Assembly: GCF_024764775.1 (NCBI RefSeq)
Contig: NZ_JALIGC010000037.1
Span: 310,001-374,000, forward strand
DNA length: 64,000 bases
Direction of reading: 5' to 3'
Origin: Scandinavium manionii
Lineage (GTDB): Bacteria > Pseudomonadota > Gammaproteobacteria > Enterobacterales > Enterobacteriaceae
Program-made: the position numbers and the translations under genes
The notes under the pieces: model-generated
What the model saw: only the letters and a program-made list of their open reading frames with translations
Database searches by the model: none
What the model was told of the DNA's origin: nothing
In this document: piece by piece, positions 53,299 to 62,589 of the stretch
How the letters are laid out: the number at the start of each line of letters is the position of its first letter
How positions within the stretch are numbered: position 1 is the stretch's first letter

Positions 53299-54018
53299 AT
53301 GCAAGAGAATTATAAGATTCTTGTTGTGGATGACGACATGCGCCTGCGTGCGCTTCTTGAGCGTTATCTGACCGAGCAAGGCTTCCAGGTTCGAAGCGTC
53401 GCCAACGCCGAACAGATGGATCGCCTGTTGACCCGTGAATCCTTCCACCTGATGGTGCTGGATTTAATGCTGCCTGGCGAAGATGGACTCTCCATTTGTC
53501 GTCGCCTGCGCAGCCAAAGTAACCCGATGCCAATCATCATGGTGACGGCGAAAGGCGAAGAGGTTGACCGTATCGTGGGCCTGGAAATTGGTGCCGACGA
53601 CTACATTCCGAAACCGTTCAACCCGCGTGAGCTGCTGGCCCGTATCCGTGCCGTGCTGCGTCGTCAGGCGAACGAACTGCCAGGCGCACCGTCGCAGGAA
53701 GAAGCGGTTATCGCATTCGGTAAGTTCAAGCTGAATCTCGGTACGCGCGAAATGTTCCGCGAAGACGAGCCTATGCCACTGACCAGCGGTGAATTTGCGG
53801 TACTCAAAGCGCTGGTAAGCCACCCGCGTGAGCCGCTGTCCCGTGACAAGCTGATGAACCTGGCGCGTGGCCGTGAATATTCCGCGATGGAACGTTCCAT
53901 CGATGTGCAGATTTCCCGTCTGCGCCGCATGGTGGAAGAAGATCCGGCGCATCCGCGTTACATTCAGACCGTGTGGGGCCTGGGCTACGTGTTTGTGCCG
54001 GACGGTTCTAAAGCATGA
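53299..54018 (+). CDS. ompR: Osmoregulation response regulator OmpR
   Basis: A 239-residue response regulator. The receiver domain has the phosphoacceptor Asp55 (MVLDLMLPGEDG) with the acidic pocket Asp11-Asp12, and a C-terminal winged-helix domain (DVQISRLRRMVEEDP). It controls porins ompF/ompC and many stress genes after phosphorylation by EnvZ. TGGGAGTAAAAAC precedes the ATG. It overlaps envZ by four bases. Confidence 0.99.
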   Translation: MQENYKILVVDDDMRLRALLERYLTEQGFQVRSVANAEQMDRLLTRESFHLMVLDLMLPGEDGLSICRRLRSQSNPMPIIMVTAKGEEVDRIVGLEIGADDYIPKPFNPRELLARIRAVLRRQANELPGAPSQEEAVIAFGKFKLNLGTREMFREDEPMPLTSGEFAVLKALVSHPREPLSRDKLMNLARGREYSAMERSIDVQISRLRRMVEEDPAHPRYIQTVWGLGYVFVPDGSKA

Positions 54019-55364
54019 GGCGAATGCGCTTCTCACCACGAAGTTCATTTGCCCGCACGCTGCTTCTCATCGTCACCTTGCTGTTCGTCAGCCTGGTGAC
54101 GACCTATCTTGTGGTCCTTAACTTCGCGATTTTGCCGAGCCTTCAGCAGTTCAATAAGGTACTGGCCTACGAAGTCCGTATGCTAATGACCGATAAACTG
54201 CAGCTTGAGGATGGCACCCAACTGGTGGTGCCTCCGGCATTTCGACGTGAGATTTACCGCGAGCTTGGCATTTCGCTCTATTCCGATGAAGCGGCGGAAG
54301 ATGCCGGGCTACGCTGGGCGCAACATTATGAATTCTTAAGTCAGCAGATGGCGCAGCAGCTGGGTGGCCCGACGGAAGTTCGCGTTGAAGTCAACAAAAG
54401 CTCGCCGGTTGTGTGGCTGAAAACCTGGCTGTCGCCCAACATTTGGGTGCGCGTGCCGCTGACTGAAATCCATCAGGGCGACTTCTCGCCGCTGTTCCGC
54501 TATACCCTGGCAATAATGTTGCTGGCGATAGGCGGTGCATGGCTGTTTATTCGTATTCAGAACCGACCCTTGGTCGATCTTGAGCACGCGGCTTTGCAGG
54601 TCGGTAAAGGGATCATTCCGCCTCCTCTGCGCGAGTATGGCGCGTCGGAAGTGCGATCCGTGACCCGAGCCTTTAACCATATGGCGGCAGGCGTTAAGCA
54701 GCTCGCTGACGACCGTACGCTGCTGATGGCGGGTGTGAGTCACGATTTACGTACGCCGTTGACGCGTATCCGTCTGGCGACGGAGATGATGGGCGAAGAA
54801 GACGGTTACCTTGCAGAATCCATCAACAAGGATATCGAAGAGTGTAACGCCATCATCGAGCAGTTCATTGACTACCTGCGTACAGGCCAGGAAATGCCGA
54901 TGGAGCTTGGCGACCTGAATTCGGTGCTCGGCGAAGTCGTGGCGGCAGAAAGCGGCTACGAGCGTGAAATTGAAACGGACATGCAGGCCGGAGAAATCCC
55001 GGTGCGGATGCACCCGCTGTCGATTAAGCGCGCACTGACCAATATGGTGGTTAACGCCGCGCGCTACGGTAATGGTTGGATCAAAGTCAGCAGTGGCAGC
55101 GAGCCAAACCGCGTCTGGTTCCAGGTAGAAGATAATGGCCCGGGTATCAAACCTGAGCAACGTAAGCATCTGTTCCAGCCGTTTGTTCGAGGTGACAGCG
55201 CGCGCAGCACCAGCGGCACCGGGCTGGGTCTGGCCATCGTGCAGCGCATTATCGACAATCATAACGGCTTGCTGGAGATTGATACCAGTGAGAAGGGTGG
55301 ATTGTTGATTCGGGCGTGGCTGCCAGTGCCGGTCGTGCGAACGTCCAGTACCAAAGAAAGCTAA
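54015..55364 (+). CDS. envZ: Osmosensor histidine kinase EnvZ
   Basis: A 449-residue inner-membrane kinase/phosphatase. TM1 is at about residues 15-46, the periplasmic loop follows to about 158, TM2 is at 160-179, then a HAMP domain, the DHp domain with His243 (VSHDLRTPLTRIR) and the ATPase domain with NxxxNA (ALTNMVVNAARY), DNGPGI and GTGLGLAIVQRI. It phosphorylates and dephosphorylates OmpR according to osmolarity. The start lies inside ompR. Confidence 0.98.
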   Translation: MRRMRFSPRSSFARTLLLIVTLLFVSLVTTYLVVLNFAILPSLQQFNKVLAYEVRMLMTDKLQLEDGTQLVVPPAFRREIYRELGISLYSDEAAEDAGLRWAQHYEFLSQQMAQQLGGPTEVRVEVNKSSPVVWLKTWLSPNIWVRVPLTEIHQGDFSPLFRYTLAIMLLAIGGAWLFIRIQNRPLVDLEHAALQVGKGIIPPPLREYGASEVRSVTRAFNHMAAGVKQLADDRTLLMAGVSHDLRTPLTRIRLATEMMGEEDGYLAESINKDIEECNAIIEQFIDYLRTGQEMPMELGDLNSVLGEVVAAESGYEREIETDMQAGEIPVRMHPLSIKRALTNMVVNAARYGNGWIKVSSGSEPNRVWFQVEDNGPGIKPEQRKHLFQPFVRGDSARSTSGTGLGLAIVQRIIDNHNGLLEIDTSEKGGLLIRAWLPVPVVRTSSTKES

Positions 55365-55398
55365 AAAAGGCCCGACACGATGATGTGTTGGGCCTTTT
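55365..55398. terminator. Bidirectional terminator between envZ and pckA
   Basis: AAAAGGCCCGACAC (55365-55378) and GTGTTGGGCCTTTT (55385-55398) form a 14-bp stem (one G-T pair) with a short loop. The A-run before and T-run after make it functional on both strands, ending envZ and pckA, which converge. Confidence 0.9.
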
Positions 55399-55438
55399 AC
55401 TTTGGATGAAGGGCGGCGTAGCGCCACCCAGCAGTCGG

Positions 55439-57058
55439 TTACAGTTTCGGACCTGCCTCAACCAGCGCCGCACCCGCAGGGGTGTCGGTGTACTTCTCGA
55501 AGTTTTCCACGAACAGATTCGCCAGCGCTTTGGCTTTTTCCTGCCACTGCTCCGGTGATGCGTAGGTATTACGCGGGTCCAGAATGTGCGTATCCACACC
55601 TGGCAGTTCAGTTGGGATCTGCAGGTTGAACATTGGCAGCGTGAAGGTTTCAGTGTTATCCAGCGTACCGTCGAGAATGGCGTCGATAATGGCGCGCGTA
55701 TCTTTAATCGAGATACGTTTGCCAGTGCCGTTCCATCCGGTATTGACCAGATACGCCTGCGCACCGGAAGCTTGCATACGTTTCACCAGTACTTCTGCGT
55801 ACTGCGTCGGGTGCAGCGACAGGAATGCTGCTCCAAAGCAGGAGGAGAAGGTTGGCGTTGGTTCGGTCACGCCCCGCTCGGTACCCGCCAGTTTGGCGGT
55901 AAAACCAGACAGGAAGTGATACTGCGTCTGGTTAGCCGTCAGGCGTGAAACTGGCGGCAGCACGCCGAAGGCGTCGGCGGTCAGGAAGATAACTTTGGTT
56001 GCATGTCCCGCTTTCGACACCGGTTTCACGATATTGTCGATGTGGTAAATCGGGTAGGAGACGCGGGTGTTTTCGGTTTTCGACGCATCGTTGAAATCGA
56101 TGGTGCCGTCGGCCAGCACGCTGACGTTTTCCAGCAGGGCGTCGCGGCGAATGGCGTGATAGATATCCGGCTCGGCTTCTTCTGACAGGCGAATGGTTTT
56201 CGCGTAGCAGCCGCCCTCAAAGTTAAACACGCCGTCGTCGTCCCAGCCGTGCTCATCATCGCCAATCAGGCGGCGCTTCGGATCGGTGGAGAGAGTGGTT
56301 TTTCCTGTGCCGGACAGGCCAAAGAACACCGCCACATCGCCTTTTTCGCCGACGTTCGCTGAACAGTGCATTGAGGCAATGCCCTTCAGCGGCAGCAGGT
56401 AGTTCATGATAGAGAACATCCCTTTCTTCATTTCGCCGCCGTACCAGGTGCCGCCAATCAGCTGCACGCGTTCGGTCAGGTTGAAAGCCACGAAGTTTTC
56501 AGAGTTCAGACCCTGCTGTTTCCAGTTCGGATTGGTGCATTTCGCGCCGTTCATCACCACGAAGTCAGGCTTAAAGGTTGCCAGCTCATCGTCCGTTGGG
56601 CGGATAAACATGTTTTTCACGAAGTGCGCCTGCCAGGCTACTTCGGTAATAAAGCGTACGCACAGTCGAGTGTCGGCGTTAGCGCCACAGTAAGCATCAA
56701 TGATAAACAGGCGCTTACCAGAAAGTTGTTGGGTGACCAGTCCTTTGAGTTGCTGCCAGGTTTCCGGGGAGAGCGGTTTGTTGTCGTTCTTGCCTTTGCC
56801 TTTATCAGCCCACCACACGGTATTGCGGGTGGTGTCATCACGGACAATGTATTTATCTTTCGGCGACCGGCCGGTAAAAATACCGGTATCGACAGCAATC
56901 GCACCGAGATTTGTCAGAATACCGCGCTCATAGCCTTCCAGAGTGGGGTTGAGCTCTTCCTCAAATAACGTGTCGTAGTCGGGGTTGTAGACGATGTCCT
57001 GGGCGTCGTTGATTCCATAAGCCTTGAGATCCTGCGGGGTTATACCTTTAACACGCAT
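55439..57058 (-). CDS. pckA: Phosphoenolpyruvate carboxykinase (ATP)
   Basis: A 539-residue enzyme converting oxaloacetate and ATP to phosphoenolpyruvate, CO2 and ADP, the first step of gluconeogenesis from four-carbon acids. The P-loop GLSGTGKTTLS is near residues 247-257, followed by the kinase-2 segment LIGDDEHGWDDDGVFNFEGG. The length is one less than E. coli. It uses the CRP site at 57281-57296. Confidence 0.97.
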   Translation of the reverse strand: MRVKGITPQDLKAYGINDAQDIVYNPDYDTLFEEELNPTLEGYERGILTNLGAIAVDTGIFTGRSPKDKYIVRDDTTRNTVWWADKGKGKNDNKPLSPETWQQLKGLVTQQLSGKRLFIIDAYCGANADTRLCVRFITEVAWQAHFVKNMFIRPTDDELATFKPDFVVMNGAKCTNPNWKQQGLNSENFVAFNLTERVQLIGGTWYGGEMKKGMFSIMNYLLPLKGIASMHCSANVGEKGDVAVFFGLSGTGKTTLSTDPKRRLIGDDEHGWDDDGVFNFEGGCYAKTIRLSEEAEPDIYHAIRRDALLENVSVLADGTIDFNDASKTENTRVSYPIYHIDNIVKPVSKAGHATKVIFLTADAFGVLPPVSRLTANQTQYHFLSGFTAKLAGTERGVTEPTPTFSSCFGAAFLSLHPTQYAEVLVKRMQASGAQAYLVNTGWNGTGKRISIKDTRAIIDAILDGTLDNTETFTLPMFNLQIPTELPGVDTHILDPRNTYASPEQWQEKAKALANLFVENFEKYTDTPAGAALVEAGPKL

Positions 57059-57417
57059 GTCACTGCTCCTTAGCCAATATGTACTGCCAATGATTGTAGG
57101 GTTGTTTGAGGGTTATTGACCGCGACCAGGCTCATAGATTTGCGTATCCGGACTCTCGTCAAACTAACGGAAAACACGGTGACTCCTGTCACGAGGCGAC
57201 ACAGATTATGGCAGGAAACGTTTTTTAGTGGGGGGAAATGTTCCTAAACCGTCAACAAATGGTTTTATGAACTGATGGAATGTGAATGTAATCGCATTCC
57301 TGAAAATAAGTTACGGAAGAGTTACAGAAAAAATCGATTCACTTCTCGCAAGTTCCTCACCCAAACCCTTTGCCCATAGGAGCGAGGACCGGAGTGAGGG
57401 GACAAGCGATGACTAAA
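57059..57417. promoter_or_regulatory. pckA control region
   Basis: 359 bases between pckA and hslO. Besides the CRP site at 57281-57296, the sequence shows paired motifs GTGACTCCTGTCAC (57178-57191) and a run AGTTACGGAAGAGTTAC near 57310. hslO ends at 57418, so the region also holds its 3' flank; the CGAGGACCGGAGTGAGGGG stretch near 57385 is the type of repeated sequence seen after glgP. No gene is supported. Confidence 0.6.
57281..57296 (-). promoter_or_regulatory. CRP site of pckA
   Basis: TGTGA-ATGTAA-TCGCA (57281-57285, 57292-57296) fits the CRP consensus with one mismatch, and sits inside a longer palindrome GGAATGTGA...TCGCATTCC. pckA is catabolite-controlled in E. coli. The distance to the start is about 225 bases, so the promoter should lie near 57230-57240. 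Confidence 0.65.
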
Positions 57418-58296
57418 TCAATGAACCTGCGGATCAGCCGGGGAGGCGTTGTTGCGGATCTCAGCAATGTCCATCGAATTGAACACGTAATGGCTGCCGC
57501 AGTAATCGCAGTTCATATCGATTTCGCCGTCATCGGCCAGAATGCTGTCAACTTCTTCATCAGGCAGCGTTCTCAGCGCATCGGCGCAGCGCTCACGGGA
57601 ACAGGTGCACTTGAATTCGACCGTTTGTGGATCGTAAACCGTCACTTCTTCTTCGTGATACAGACGCCACAGCACGTCGTTCGCTGGCAGGCCAAACAGC
57701 TCTTCCGCTTTGATGGTGTCAGTCAGCGTCGCCAGGTGCTCGAAATCGGTAGTCTGTGCGTTTTGCGCTGGCATCACCTGCAGCAGAATACCGCCTGCCG
57801 CCATTTTGCCGTCATGCTCACCGGTACGGATGATCAGACGCGTCGGAAGCTGCTCGGAGCGCAGGAAGTAGTCTTCCAGACACGCCGCCAGCGTATCGCC
57901 TTCCAGACCCACTACGCCCTGATAGCGCTCGCCTTCTTCCGGCGCAATGGTGATAACCAGATAACCATTACCGACCAGCGTTTTCAGATCCGCGTTTTCC
58001 GGGATATCGCCCTGAACACGTGCCACACCGCGCAACTGCTGATTGTTGTTGCCGTTAATCACCGCCAGCGACATGGGACCATCGCCCTGCAGCTGCACGG
58101 TGATGTCACCGGCAAACTTCAGTGTCGCGGTCAGCAGACTGGTTGCCACCAGCAGCTCGGCCAGCACGTTTTTTACTGGCTGCGGATAGCTGTGGTTGGC
58201 GAGGACCTGCTCAAGCGTTTCGGAAACGGTGACCAGTTCGCCGCGTACGGCCACGTTTTCAAACAGATAGCGGTGTAATTGATCGTGTTGAATCAT
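57418..58296 (-). CDS. hslO: Redox-controlled chaperone Hsp33 (HslO)
   Basis: A 292-residue chaperone active under oxidative heat stress. The N-terminal domain (HRYLFENVAVRGELVTVS) is followed by the C-terminal zinc redox switch CxC at Cys232-Cys234 (FKCTCSRERC) and CxxC at about 265-268 (NCDYCGSHY). I choose the second of two adjacent ATGs (58294-58296), which gives the E. coli length of 292; starting three bases earlier would add one Met. Downstream of hslR with 23 bases between them. Confidence 0.95.
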   Translation of the reverse strand: MIQHDQLHRYLFENVAVRGELVTVSETLEQVLANHSYPQPVKNVLAELLVATSLLTATLKFAGDITVQLQGDGPMSLAVINGNNNQQLRGVARVQGDIPENADLKTLVGNGYLVITIAPEEGERYQGVVGLEGDTLAACLEDYFLRSEQLPTRLIIRTGEHDGKMAAGGILLQVMPAQNAQTTDFEHLATLTDTIKAEELFGLPANDVLWRLYHEEEVTVYDPQTVEFKCTCSRERCADALRTLPDEEVDSILADDGEIDMNCDYCGSHYVFNSMDIAEIRNNASPADPQVH

Positions 58297-58319
58297 CATA
58301 TTCTCTCTTAAGGGAACGG

Positions 58320-58724
58320 CTACTCACTGTTCCCATGTTTAAATCTCATCAGGTCGCGGCGCTCTTTTTTATCAGGGCGACGGTCCGGGTGCGGCATGGT
58401 CAACGCGTTGAGCTTGCGGGCCACGGCCATTTTTTCCCGTTTTTCGATACTTTCTGCAGTTTCTTCGTACAACAGCGTGGCTTCGGTGGCCGGGCGTCGC
58501 TGCTCGGTGATGCCTTTAATCATCACCGTCCGTTCGTCATTGCCCTGACGCAGCGTCAGCATGGCGTTCATCTCCACCACTTTGCTGGGTTTGCTGCGCT
58601 GTCCGTTGTAATGCACTTTACCGCCTTCTACCATTTCGCGCGCAACCGCGCGGGTTTTGTAGAAGCGGGCCGCCCAGAGCCACTTATCCAGCCGGACGGC
58701 GGTTTCGGTGGGTTTCTCTTTCAT
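58320..58724 (-). CDS. hslR: Ribosome-associated heat shock protein Hsp15 (HslR)
   Basis: A 134-residue RNA-binding protein with an S4 domain (VRLDKWLWAARFYKTRAVAREMVEGGKVHYNGQRSKPS). It binds free 50S subunits that still carry nascent chain and tRNA, helping to rescue blocked ribosomes after heat shock. The C-terminus is strongly basic (PHPDRRPDKKERRDLMRFKHG). In one direction with yrfG and hslO, gap of 10 bases to yrfG. Confidence 0.96.
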   Translation of the reverse strand: MKEKPTETAVRLDKWLWAARFYKTRAVAREMVEGGKVHYNGQRSKPSKVVEMNAMLTLRQGNDERTVMIKGITEQRRPATEATLLYEETAESIEKREKMAVARKLNALTMPHPDRRPDKKERRDLMRFKHGNSE

Positions 58725-58734
58725 GGCTTCTCCT

Positions 58735-59403
58735 TCACCGGATCCCGGGGATCAGGCGACGATAATCATTCAATGCCGGATGACGCTGATACTGCTTTTC
58801 CGCAATGCCGGAGTCGGGATTGGTGACGCCCAGGCAGTAACGAATACCGAATAACGCGGCGGCATCGAGGATCGGCTCGCTGTCGTCAATGAACAGCGTC
58901 TTATGCGCATCCAGGGTGGTTTCTTCGGCAACTGCCTGCCACAAACGCTGATCTTCTTTCGGATAACCAAATGTGTGGGTGGAAAGTAATAAATCAAGGT
59001 GTGACGCCAGACCGGTATGTTCCAGCTTCACCGCCAGGTTATGCGGATGCGCGTTGGTCAGCAATATGCGGCGCTTGCCGCTGGCTTTCAGAGCATCCAG
59101 GAACGGCACGGTGTCTTCACGCAGCACGGCGTGTGGACCTTGCGCGGTCGTCATGGCGCAGATATCCAGCCCCAGACGCTCGCTCCAGTAATCCAGACAG
59201 TACCAGTTTAGCGTATGCTGCACGGCGTGATATTCCTGGCTGATCCGTTCCCGCGCTTCCTGCGGGCTGATGCCGTTTTGCGCGCCGTAGGTTTCCGGGA
59301 CCAGCTGCTGCCAGAAATAATTGTCGAATGCGAGATCGAGAAGCGTACCGTCCATATCCAGCAGAACGGTGTCGACCTCGTTCCAGTCGATGTCAAAATG
59401 CAT
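58735..59403 (-). CDS. yrfG: GMP/IMP nucleotidase YrfG (HAD family)
   Basis: A 222-residue HAD hydrolase. Motif I DMDGTL (nucleophile Asp) is at about residues 16-21, motif II LLTNAHPHN, and motifs III/IV K...LFIDDSEPILDAA. The E. coli enzyme dephosphorylates purine nucleotides such as GMP and IMP. Located between igaA and hslR in the same direction; a 69-base gap separates it from igaA. Confidence 0.92.
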   Translation of the reverse strand: MHFDIDWNEVDTVLLDMDGTLLDLAFDNYFWQQLVPETYGAQNGISPQEARERISQEYHAVQHTLNWYCLDYWSERLGLDICAMTTAQGPHAVLREDTVPFLDALKASGKRRILLTNAHPHNLAVKLEHTGLASHLDLLLSTHTFGYPKEDQRLWQAVAEETTLDAHKTLFIDDSEPILDAAALFGIRYCLGVTNPDSGIAEKQYQRHPALNDYRRLIPGIR

Positions 59404-59472
59404 GTTGCGTCTCCAGCCGGAAGAATGCGCGACAGGTTATCACACCGGTCGCGCAAGCGGGAGCAGGGCGGT

Positions 59473-61620
59473 TTAGCTGTCTGTGGGATCCTGATGCAGC
59501 AGGTCAGGCGAGGTCAGCAGCACGGGGTTAAGGCTGCTTTCGTAGTATTTATGAATTTCCGCCATGCGCATGCCGTGACGATGATAGCGGCGAATGGCCT
59601 GAATCCCGTTCCAGGCAAAGCACGCGAGCATTGCCAGCATCAGCAGCGTAATGCTGACGTAGCGCCATAGGCCAGAACTGTCAGGCATACGGTGCAGATT
59701 AATGTGTTTGGTGCCATTGGCGTCGGTGTAGAGATTGGTGACAATCCCTTCGGCGTTGAACGGCGTATGCATCAGCATACCGGCGAGGCGCTGGAACTCG
59801 GTCCACTGTTCGTGTGCCGGGTAGTCGTACAGGCTGACCGACGGCCACGGCTGCGATACCAGATCGCTGCCTTCGTCACTGGCAATCAGGAAGCCGCCAG
59901 GCGCCGGGCTGTTTAAGGCCTGCGCCGCGCGTGAGGTTTCACGCATCACAAACGGTGCGGTTGAGGTTGTCACCAGGTTATCCAGTGATTCCGCGCTGAC
60001 CGGGCGCAACAGCACGTTGACGCCATCCAGTTTTCCGGCGCTGGCCCGCTTAGTCAGTGTTTCCCAGTCGCGGGTATTACCGAGGTTGATCAGCGCATTC
60101 TTCAGGCGCGCACAGTCGTCTTCGGCAGAGCACAAATCTTGCGTTTTCAGCACGATATCGGCGAAATCATCTAACAATACCATCCCGGATTTCTGAATGG
60201 CCGATCGCAGAGCCGGGCTGACGCGAGAGCTGTCATCCGGGCTGGGATGCAGCTGGCGATTCACCGCCTGTATCAGCGCCGTGGCTTTGGTGACGATATC
60301 GGATTCCGGCAGCGGTAGCGGCGGGGCGTCATTCCAGATAATTTGCGAGCAGTCAAAAGGCATAAACGGCGAGTTATCCTGCGCGGTCCACGTGCCCTGC
60401 GAATGGATATTGCACATGCCGGTGCCGGAAATATGCAGCGTATCGCCAACACGCACGCCAGCCTGATCGAGCTGGTTAACGGTGGTGGCCTCAATAGTTT
60501 GCGCGCCTTTCAACCACGATATCGTAAACTTAAACGGCATCCCGAGGGGAACGCTCATCCACAGCATCACCACAATCAGCAGCGCGCCACCGGCAATAAT
60601 GGCGCTGCGAAGCCAGTGCTGGAGCGGGAAGTGTTTCACTTCATTATGCAGCGACAAAAAACGTCCCTGACGCACGACGTGGCGGTCGAGATAAATGTCG
60701 ATATCGGTTTGCTGGCCGAGATCCTGCGTGATAAACGGCTGCCAATGGCGCGGGTAAATCAGGTCGATAATGCCGAGCGAAATGTTGTTGATGTGTTCCT
60801 GGTCGTTTTCACCGAACAGACCCCAGCGTTTCGGCGTGCCTCGCAGGCAGTGAATTTCGCGCAGCGCGGTTTTCGACGGCGGAGCAAACAGGCCCCACAG
60901 GCCAAACGCCAGCAGCAATATCGCACCACCGGTGACCCACGGGACAAACACTTCCGGCACCATCAGGGCGCAGAAAAACAGCAGGAATGAGCCGACAATC
61001 AGCAGCGCTTCACGCAGGCCGTCCGGGCGACTCAGGGCATATTCTTCGTGGCTTTCCTGGCGAATATTCAGCAGTTCAATCTGCTCGCTTTCTTCCCCGC
61101 GAATGGATGCCTGGGTCGAGGGTATCTGCTCCAGCGCGAAGCCTCGCGCTTCCTGCTTATGGTCGCGCAGCGTATGGCCGTTGAGGGAAATGACCAGTGG
61201 CAGGGAATCGGTGTGAATCAGTTCAACTTCGTTCTCGTCATTGATGTATTGCTCCCAAAAAGGCGGCAGATGGATTTCAAGAGAGTCGAGGAAGTAGCGC
61301 CATTTGTTCGGATCTTCCGTGGTGATGCCGTAGCGGGTGATCGACTGAGTGACGATATAGACGGTGTTGCTCTGGGCATTAAGCGTCAGCACGGACGGCG
61401 CCACGGTGGCACCGGATGCAGGAACTTCCAGCGTTCGGCTCAGGCCTTCGACATAACTTTCGACGGCACTACGTTCTTCGCTGGACAGCTTGCGCGTAGT
61501 CGCGCCAGTAAACGCATGCAGCCGGGGAATACGCCGGTGCTGTGAGCGCTGTCGATAGAACCACCCTGCAAGCAATGCGCAGGCCAGCATAGCAGCGAAA
61601 AGAATCAAAAAGGTGCCCAT
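59473..61620 (-). CDS. igaA: Inner membrane Rcs-repressor IgaA (YrfF)
   Basis: A 715-residue inner-membrane protein that restrains the Rcs phosphorelay by contacting RcsD; loss is lethal or causes mucoidy in enteric bacteria. Hydrophobic segments lie at the N-terminus (MGTFLILFAAMLACALLAGWF), two close together near residue 210 (LLIVGSFLLFFCALMVPEVFVPWV...), one near 340 (IIAGGALLIVVMLWM) and one near 655. The large periplasmic part lies between the last two. Slightly longer than E. coli (711). Divergent from nudE. Confidence 0.95.
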   Translation of the reverse strand: MGTFLILFAAMLACALLAGWFYRQRSQHRRIPRLHAFTGATTRKLSSEERSAVESYVEGLSRTLEVPASGATVAPSVLTLNAQSNTVYIVTQSITRYGITTEDPNKWRYFLDSLEIHLPPFWEQYINDENEVELIHTDSLPLVISLNGHTLRDHKQEARGFALEQIPSTQASIRGEESEQIELLNIRQESHEEYALSRPDGLREALLIVGSFLLFFCALMVPEVFVPWVTGGAILLLAFGLWGLFAPPSKTALREIHCLRGTPKRWGLFGENDQEHINNISLGIIDLIYPRHWQPFITQDLGQQTDIDIYLDRHVVRQGRFLSLHNEVKHFPLQHWLRSAIIAGGALLIVVMLWMSVPLGMPFKFTISWLKGAQTIEATTVNQLDQAGVRVGDTLHISGTGMCNIHSQGTWTAQDNSPFMPFDCSQIIWNDAPPLPLPESDIVTKATALIQAVNRQLHPSPDDSSRVSPALRSAIQKSGMVLLDDFADIVLKTQDLCSAEDDCARLKNALINLGNTRDWETLTKRASAGKLDGVNVLLRPVSAESLDNLVTTSTAPFVMRETSRAAQALNSPAPGGFLIASDEGSDLVSQPWPSVSLYDYPAHEQWTEFQRLAGMLMHTPFNAEGIVTNLYTDANGTKHINLHRMPDSSGLWRYVSITLLMLAMLACFAWNGIQAIRRYHRHGMRMAEIHKYYESSLNPVLLTSPDLLHQDPTDS

Positions 61621-61939
61621 GCTTTTCCCATCATACTTATTCTTACAGGTTTCGTCGGTTGCCCATTAACACAGAACGTGAGCCCGTAGTTAGCTATCGG
61701 CACGTATCACCCAGAACTTGAAAGATTTATTACGTTCTGACGCAACTTTTGAGCATATCAGAGGTCAACGCAAGCGAATATCAGCAAATTCTCAAATCCA
61801 TTGCAAGGTCTTGACTTTTTGTTTAAAAAAGTGAATCACGGTGAAAGTTACACAAATGTAAATATGTGAAGTCGGGAATTGCCTAAACTGTGCGGCATGT
61901 CGCACAATTACCCTGTTATCACAGCAAACACAGGTCACC
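61621..61939. promoter_or_regulatory. igaA-nudE divergent intergenic region
   Basis: 319 bases, AT-rich from 61790 to 61870. A perfect palindrome TGTGCG-GCATGT-CGCACA lies at 61889-61906, 33 bases before the nudE start, and TTGACT at 61811-61816 could be a -35 element for nudE, but no good -10 is spaced to it. The regulator for the palindrome is unknown. Confidence 0.5.
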
Positions 61940-62506
61940 ATGGATAAACCCTTAACAAAACCCACCATCCATAAAGTTGAAACGGTAGCGCGTTCTCGAC
62001 TGTTTAGTGTGGAGAGCGTGGACCTGGAATTCAGCAACGGCGAGCGCCGCGTGTATGAACGGATGCGTCCTTCCACACGTGAAGCGGTGATGATAGTCCC
62101 CATTGTGGACGACCATCTTATTCTGATCCGCGAATACGCCGTGGGTACGGAATCGTATGAGCTCGGGTTTTCGAAAGGGCTTATCGATGCGGGGGAAACC
62201 GTGTTTGAAGCCGCCAATCGCGAGCTGAAAGAGGAAGTGGGATTCGGTGCCAATAACCTGACGTTTCTGAAGAAACTCGGGATGGCGCCGTCGTACTTCT
62301 CCAGTAAAATGAATATCGTGGTAGCGGAAGATCTTTATCCGGAATCATTGCCGGGTGACGAACCTGAACCGCTGCCGCAGGTGCGCTGGCCGCTGGCTCA
62401 GATGCTGACGCTGCTGGAAGACCCCGATTTCAACGAGGCCCGTAACGTGAGCGCGCTGTTCCTGGTGCGTGAATGGCTGAAAGCGCAGGGCCGCTTGAGC
62501 GAGTAG
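61940..62506 (+). CDS. nudE: ADP compounds hydrolase NudE
   Basis: A 188-residue Nudix hydrolase acting on ADP-ribose, NADH and diadenosine polyphosphates. The Nudix box is exact: Gly80, Glu86, Arg94-Glu95, Glu98-Glu99 and Gly101 (GLIDAGETVFEAANRELKEE). The length is close to E. coli (186). Divergent from igaA, convergent with mrcA. Confidence 0.96.
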   Translation: MDKPLTKPTIHKVETVARSRLFSVESVDLEFSNGERRVYERMRPSTREAVMIVPIVDDHLILIREYAVGTESYELGFSKGLIDAGETVFEAANRELKEEVGFGANNLTFLKKLGMAPSYFSSKMNIVVAEDLYPESLPGDEPEPLPQVRWPLAQMLTLLEDPDFNEARNVSALFLVREWLKAQGRLSE

Positions 62507-62532
62507 GCCTGGTAAGCGTAGCGCCACCGGGC
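62507..62532. repeat. REP-like palindrome after nudE
   Basis: GCCTGGTAAGCG and CGCCACCGGGC form an imperfect stem immediately after the nudE stop. Same sequence class as the REP units near ugpB. Confidence 0.65.
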
Positions 62533-62562
62533 AAAAGCCTCACGCGCTTTATTCAGATCAGC

Positions 62563-62588
62563 AAAAAGGCGCCAGAGGCGCCTTTTTT
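62563..62588. terminator. Bidirectional terminator between nudE and mrcA
   Basis: AAAAAGGCGCC (62563-62573), loop AGA, GGCGCCTTTTTT (62577-62588). The stop codon of mrcA (minus) is directly beside it at 62590-62592. It can terminate both convergent transcripts. Confidence 0.92.
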
Positions 62589-62589
62589 G

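Noticed and set aside
59692..61545. Several open frames on the plus strand opposite igaA (for example 60343-60990, 215 codons)
   Set aside because: Shadows of the igaA coding frame; no family motif or start signal.
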